This document shows positions 61,526 through 64,000 of a stretch of DNA of 64,000 nt, one piece after another. The first letter of the stretch is position 1; each line of letters begins with the position of its first letter. The DNA lies in assembly GCA_020080175.1 (NCBI GenBank), contig JAGHQL010000012.1:1-64000 (forward strand), read 5' to 3'. The notes under the pieces are model-generated. The model was not told where the DNA came from. It did no database searches and worked only from the letters and a program-made list of their open reading frames with translations. Origin of the DNA: Glutinoglossum americanum. Taxonomy: Eukaryota > Ascomycota > Geoglossomycetes > Geoglossales > Geoglossaceae. The translations under genes were made by a program, and so were the position numbers.

Positions 61526-64000
61526 ATGGCCGCGGTGGAAACACCATCCGTGGTTCCTGATGTGGCTAGGTGGGTAGTACTATCTCCAGTAGTCTAATAG
61601 CTATTGATGCTGATATTCCGGCATAGCTTCCTAGCTCCTGCCGACGTTCCGACCAAGCTTCGCTGCGCGATTTGCAATAAGCTTGCCGTCAACGCTTTCA
61701 GACTTCCTTGCTGCGATCAGTCCATATGCGAAAGCTGTAAGTGCGCCAGTCTAATATCGCATCTGCTCTCTAACCGCCTGTTCTCTGTTCTGGAATCCTG
61801 ACTTTAGCAGGCCAATCTACACTGCCGGCCTCATGCCCAGTGTGTGAACACAGTCCTCTATCCGCAGAAGATTGCAAACCGAACAAACCTCTTCGCACTA
61901 CTATCACAGTGTTTTTACGGACGGAAAAGAAGAAGAGAGAGCTTGTAATCGAGCATGCCGAAAGCCCCCGCCCGTCAACACCGGTCGCCGTGCCTACTCT
62001 CAGTGCACCTCTGGCAAACCTTAACAGCTCCACCAAGAGTAGTCTTAAGGAACAGGAAATCCAGCTAGATGGTCCAAAGAGTGGTTCGAGCACCTCAGAA
62101 GAACAGCGGCAACCTCACTCTGAAGACAAAGAAAGCCAAAACTACCCTCCAATAATAAGTAATGAGGTAATTATTGGGTTATTAATCCCTGCTTTTGTCA
62201 AGGACAAGCTAACGCCTCTCAAGCATACCGACGGAATATCAGGTCCAACCGCGCCTAGCAAGAATTTGGACCGTGAAAACGCGGAGAAAGTATTAGAACT
62301 AGAACGGCAGGGGAGCGAAGCGGGTGCTCAGCGGCCTGCTAGCCAGGAAGATTTAAAGGTTGGAATTGAAGGACAGCTAGGTCAATGGGGAACTGGGCAG
62401 GGACAACAGCAGATGATGGGTGCTGTTGGTGTTGGATTTGATGGTTCAGGCGTCGGATTTCCAAACATGGGTTGGAATGGCCCGGGTGACTTTAATCCTA
62501 TGATAAATGGAATGCAAACCGTTATGCCAAGTGCAAACTGGGGATCGTTTTCGAACGCGATGGGTAAGAATCACCGATTGGATTTCCATCCAAACTTCGT
62601 GCTAACGGTGACCCCTTCATAGCTATGCCGGGCATGAACATGGATCCGATGGCCATGTCACAGGGTATGTACGGAAGCGGATTTGGGGGGCAAGGCATGA
62701 GTATGGGTGGTATGAATATGGGAATGGGGATGGGCTTCAATGGGGGGCAGAGTGGATACGATGGGTGGAACGGGCAGTCCACGTGGAGTGGAGGCCATGA
62801 TAAATTCAATCCAAATGCAAATGGCACTAATGCCGGTGGTATGGTTGGTGACTTTGGAGCTAATACTGGATATCATCCCGCTGCTGGTGGATATAATCTG
62901 CAATCGCACGGGAATTACAGTCAGATGCATCAACCGCAATATCAAAACAATGATTATCAGGATAGCTTTCAAGGGCAAGGCTACCTTCCGAGAGGAGGCC
63001 GCGGACGTGGCCGGGGGTTCAGCTATGGTGCCCGTGGTCGTGGTGGTTACGGCTATGGCTATGATGGTAATAACGCCCCGTTCCAACAGCAATTACCTCA
63101 GCAGTATTTACAGCAGCCCGTCGATCAAGTCCATCACCAGCATGGTTTTGGAAATGAGACAAATTTGTTACCAAATGGAACAGATGATACCTCTAGCCTG
63201 CATATCGTTGGGTCTGTCACCCCTAAGGGTCCAATGAGTGCGGACGGTGTTGAATATGAGATGTCAGAGGCAAAATCAGAGGCAAAGACTCTTGTTGAAA
63301 CAATAGCTGACATAGCGCCGAGCGAGACCTCAAAACAAGCGAAGGAAGTTGAGATGTCTAGGGTAGAAAAGAATGCATCTGAACCTACTGCAGCAGAACC
63401 TGAAGTTGCTGCTGCTACAGCAGCCGATATGAGCAAGGAGTCCACAGCTCCGCCGGCAAAAGACTTTGCGCCCCCTCTTGCGCCCATTTCAACATATCAA
63501 GGAGAACACCCGCAGGACTTTGCTGCTAGAGGTAGAGGTAGTAATGTTCTACGCGGGCCCTTCCGGGGTGGTGGTGAATTTAGGGGGAACTATCGGGGTC
63601 GAGGAGGCGGGTTTTGGTCTAGCTCTAGTGGAGTTACCGGCCATAGCCCTAACCAGTCTATTCCAACGAGCCAGTTTCCCATAGTCACACCCACAGAACC
63701 AAAACCCGTTCAAGGGCTCGGAGTCCCAGGTGCGCCGTCAGCTCCCAAAGCACTTAGAGAAGGATTCCCGAATAGACCTCGGGGTCGCGGCGGATTTGGC
63801 ACATTAGGGAGGGGTGGGTTTGAAAATAGAGGAGGGCTTGCAGCTCCAGCGCCTCCAGTGTCTCACAGGTTTGTGGCCCATAATCCCTCCCATCCCCCAA
63901 ATCTTACTCATCGTATCTCACGCATTATGTATCGTAAAGCGAGGAACCGGCTACACGACCTAAATCGCCCTCCCGATCAAGATCAAAATCTCCGGAGAGT
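61526..64000 (+). CDS. RBBP6/Mpe1-type RING protein with Gly/Met-rich, RGG and SR-like regions (partial)
   Basis: Runs off the right edge. Exons 61526-61569, 61627-61736, 61811-62563, 62623-63868 and from 63941; the intron at 63869-63940 fits an exon reading EEPATRPKSPSRSRSKSPES. Near the N-terminus is a compact RING/U-box: CAICNKLAVNAFRLPCC, DQSICESC, then CPVC. The PCC-containing form is that of RBBP6/Mpe1, a pre-mRNA 3'-end processing factor. There is no DWNN ubiquitin-like domain or CCHC knuckle before it, so it is not Mpe1 itself. A Met/Gly-rich repeat region follows (GMSMGGMNMGMGMGFNGG), then RGG boxes (RGGRGRGRGFSYGARGRGGY, RGRGGFGTLGRGGF) and an Arg-Ser tail. Probably a nuclear RNA-associated ubiquitin ligase; the role is inferred. 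Confidence 0.82.

Overview
The window is nuclear DNA of a filamentous ascomycete, most likely a eurotiomycete and plausibly Onygenales. The evidence is short spliceosomal introns (about 48-180 nt) in nearly every gene, an intron-bearing histone H4 gene, a tRNA-Val with an anticodon-loop intron, and single-copy genes best known from Aspergillus genetics (sudA/SMC3, bimA/CDC27, nudE, sconB). The order and species are inferences; I could not search a database. All exon coordinates were derived by eye from reading frame, splice sites and family conservation. For most multi-exon genes the exon lengths add up to an exact multiple of three.

Layout. 0.7-8 kb: coronin (-), tRNA-Val(CAC) (-), histone H4 (+), peroxisomal-type carrier (-). 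8-20 kb: RING / zinc-cluster / SH3 protein (-), cohesin SMC3 (-) head to head with RIO1 kinase (+), ATG17 (-). 20-23 kb: the sulfur regulator sconB (+). 23-31 kb is the accessory part: a decayed M16 metallopeptidase copy fused to a decayed WOPR (Gti1/Pac2) fragment (+), a complete membrane/hydrolase/NACHT/ankyrin NLR-like gene (-), and a DUF6601-like membrane protein (+) head to head with it. 31-49 kb returns to housekeeping genes: lysophosphatidate acyltransferase (-), APC/C subunit bimA (-), SND2/TMEM208 (+), acetyl-CoA carboxylase (-), nudE (-). 49-55 kb is gene-poor and holds two unrecognised genes. One of them (53351-55009, -) is built from tiny exons, most carrying one Trp-Gly motif. 55-64 kb: PI 4-kinase pik1 (-), an HSL-type alpha/beta hydrolase (-), and an RBBP6/Mpe1-type RING protein with RGG and SR-like regions (+) that runs off the window.

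How the genes relate. There is no metabolic cluster. Several genes serve chromosome and nuclear dynamics (SMC3, bimA, nudE, H4), membrane lipid and trafficking (accA, SLC1, pik1, SND2), and actin or autophagy (coronin, ATG17). The most unusual items are the WG mini-exon gene, the NLR-like gene with its decayed neighbours, and three GC-AG introns in three unrelated core genes.
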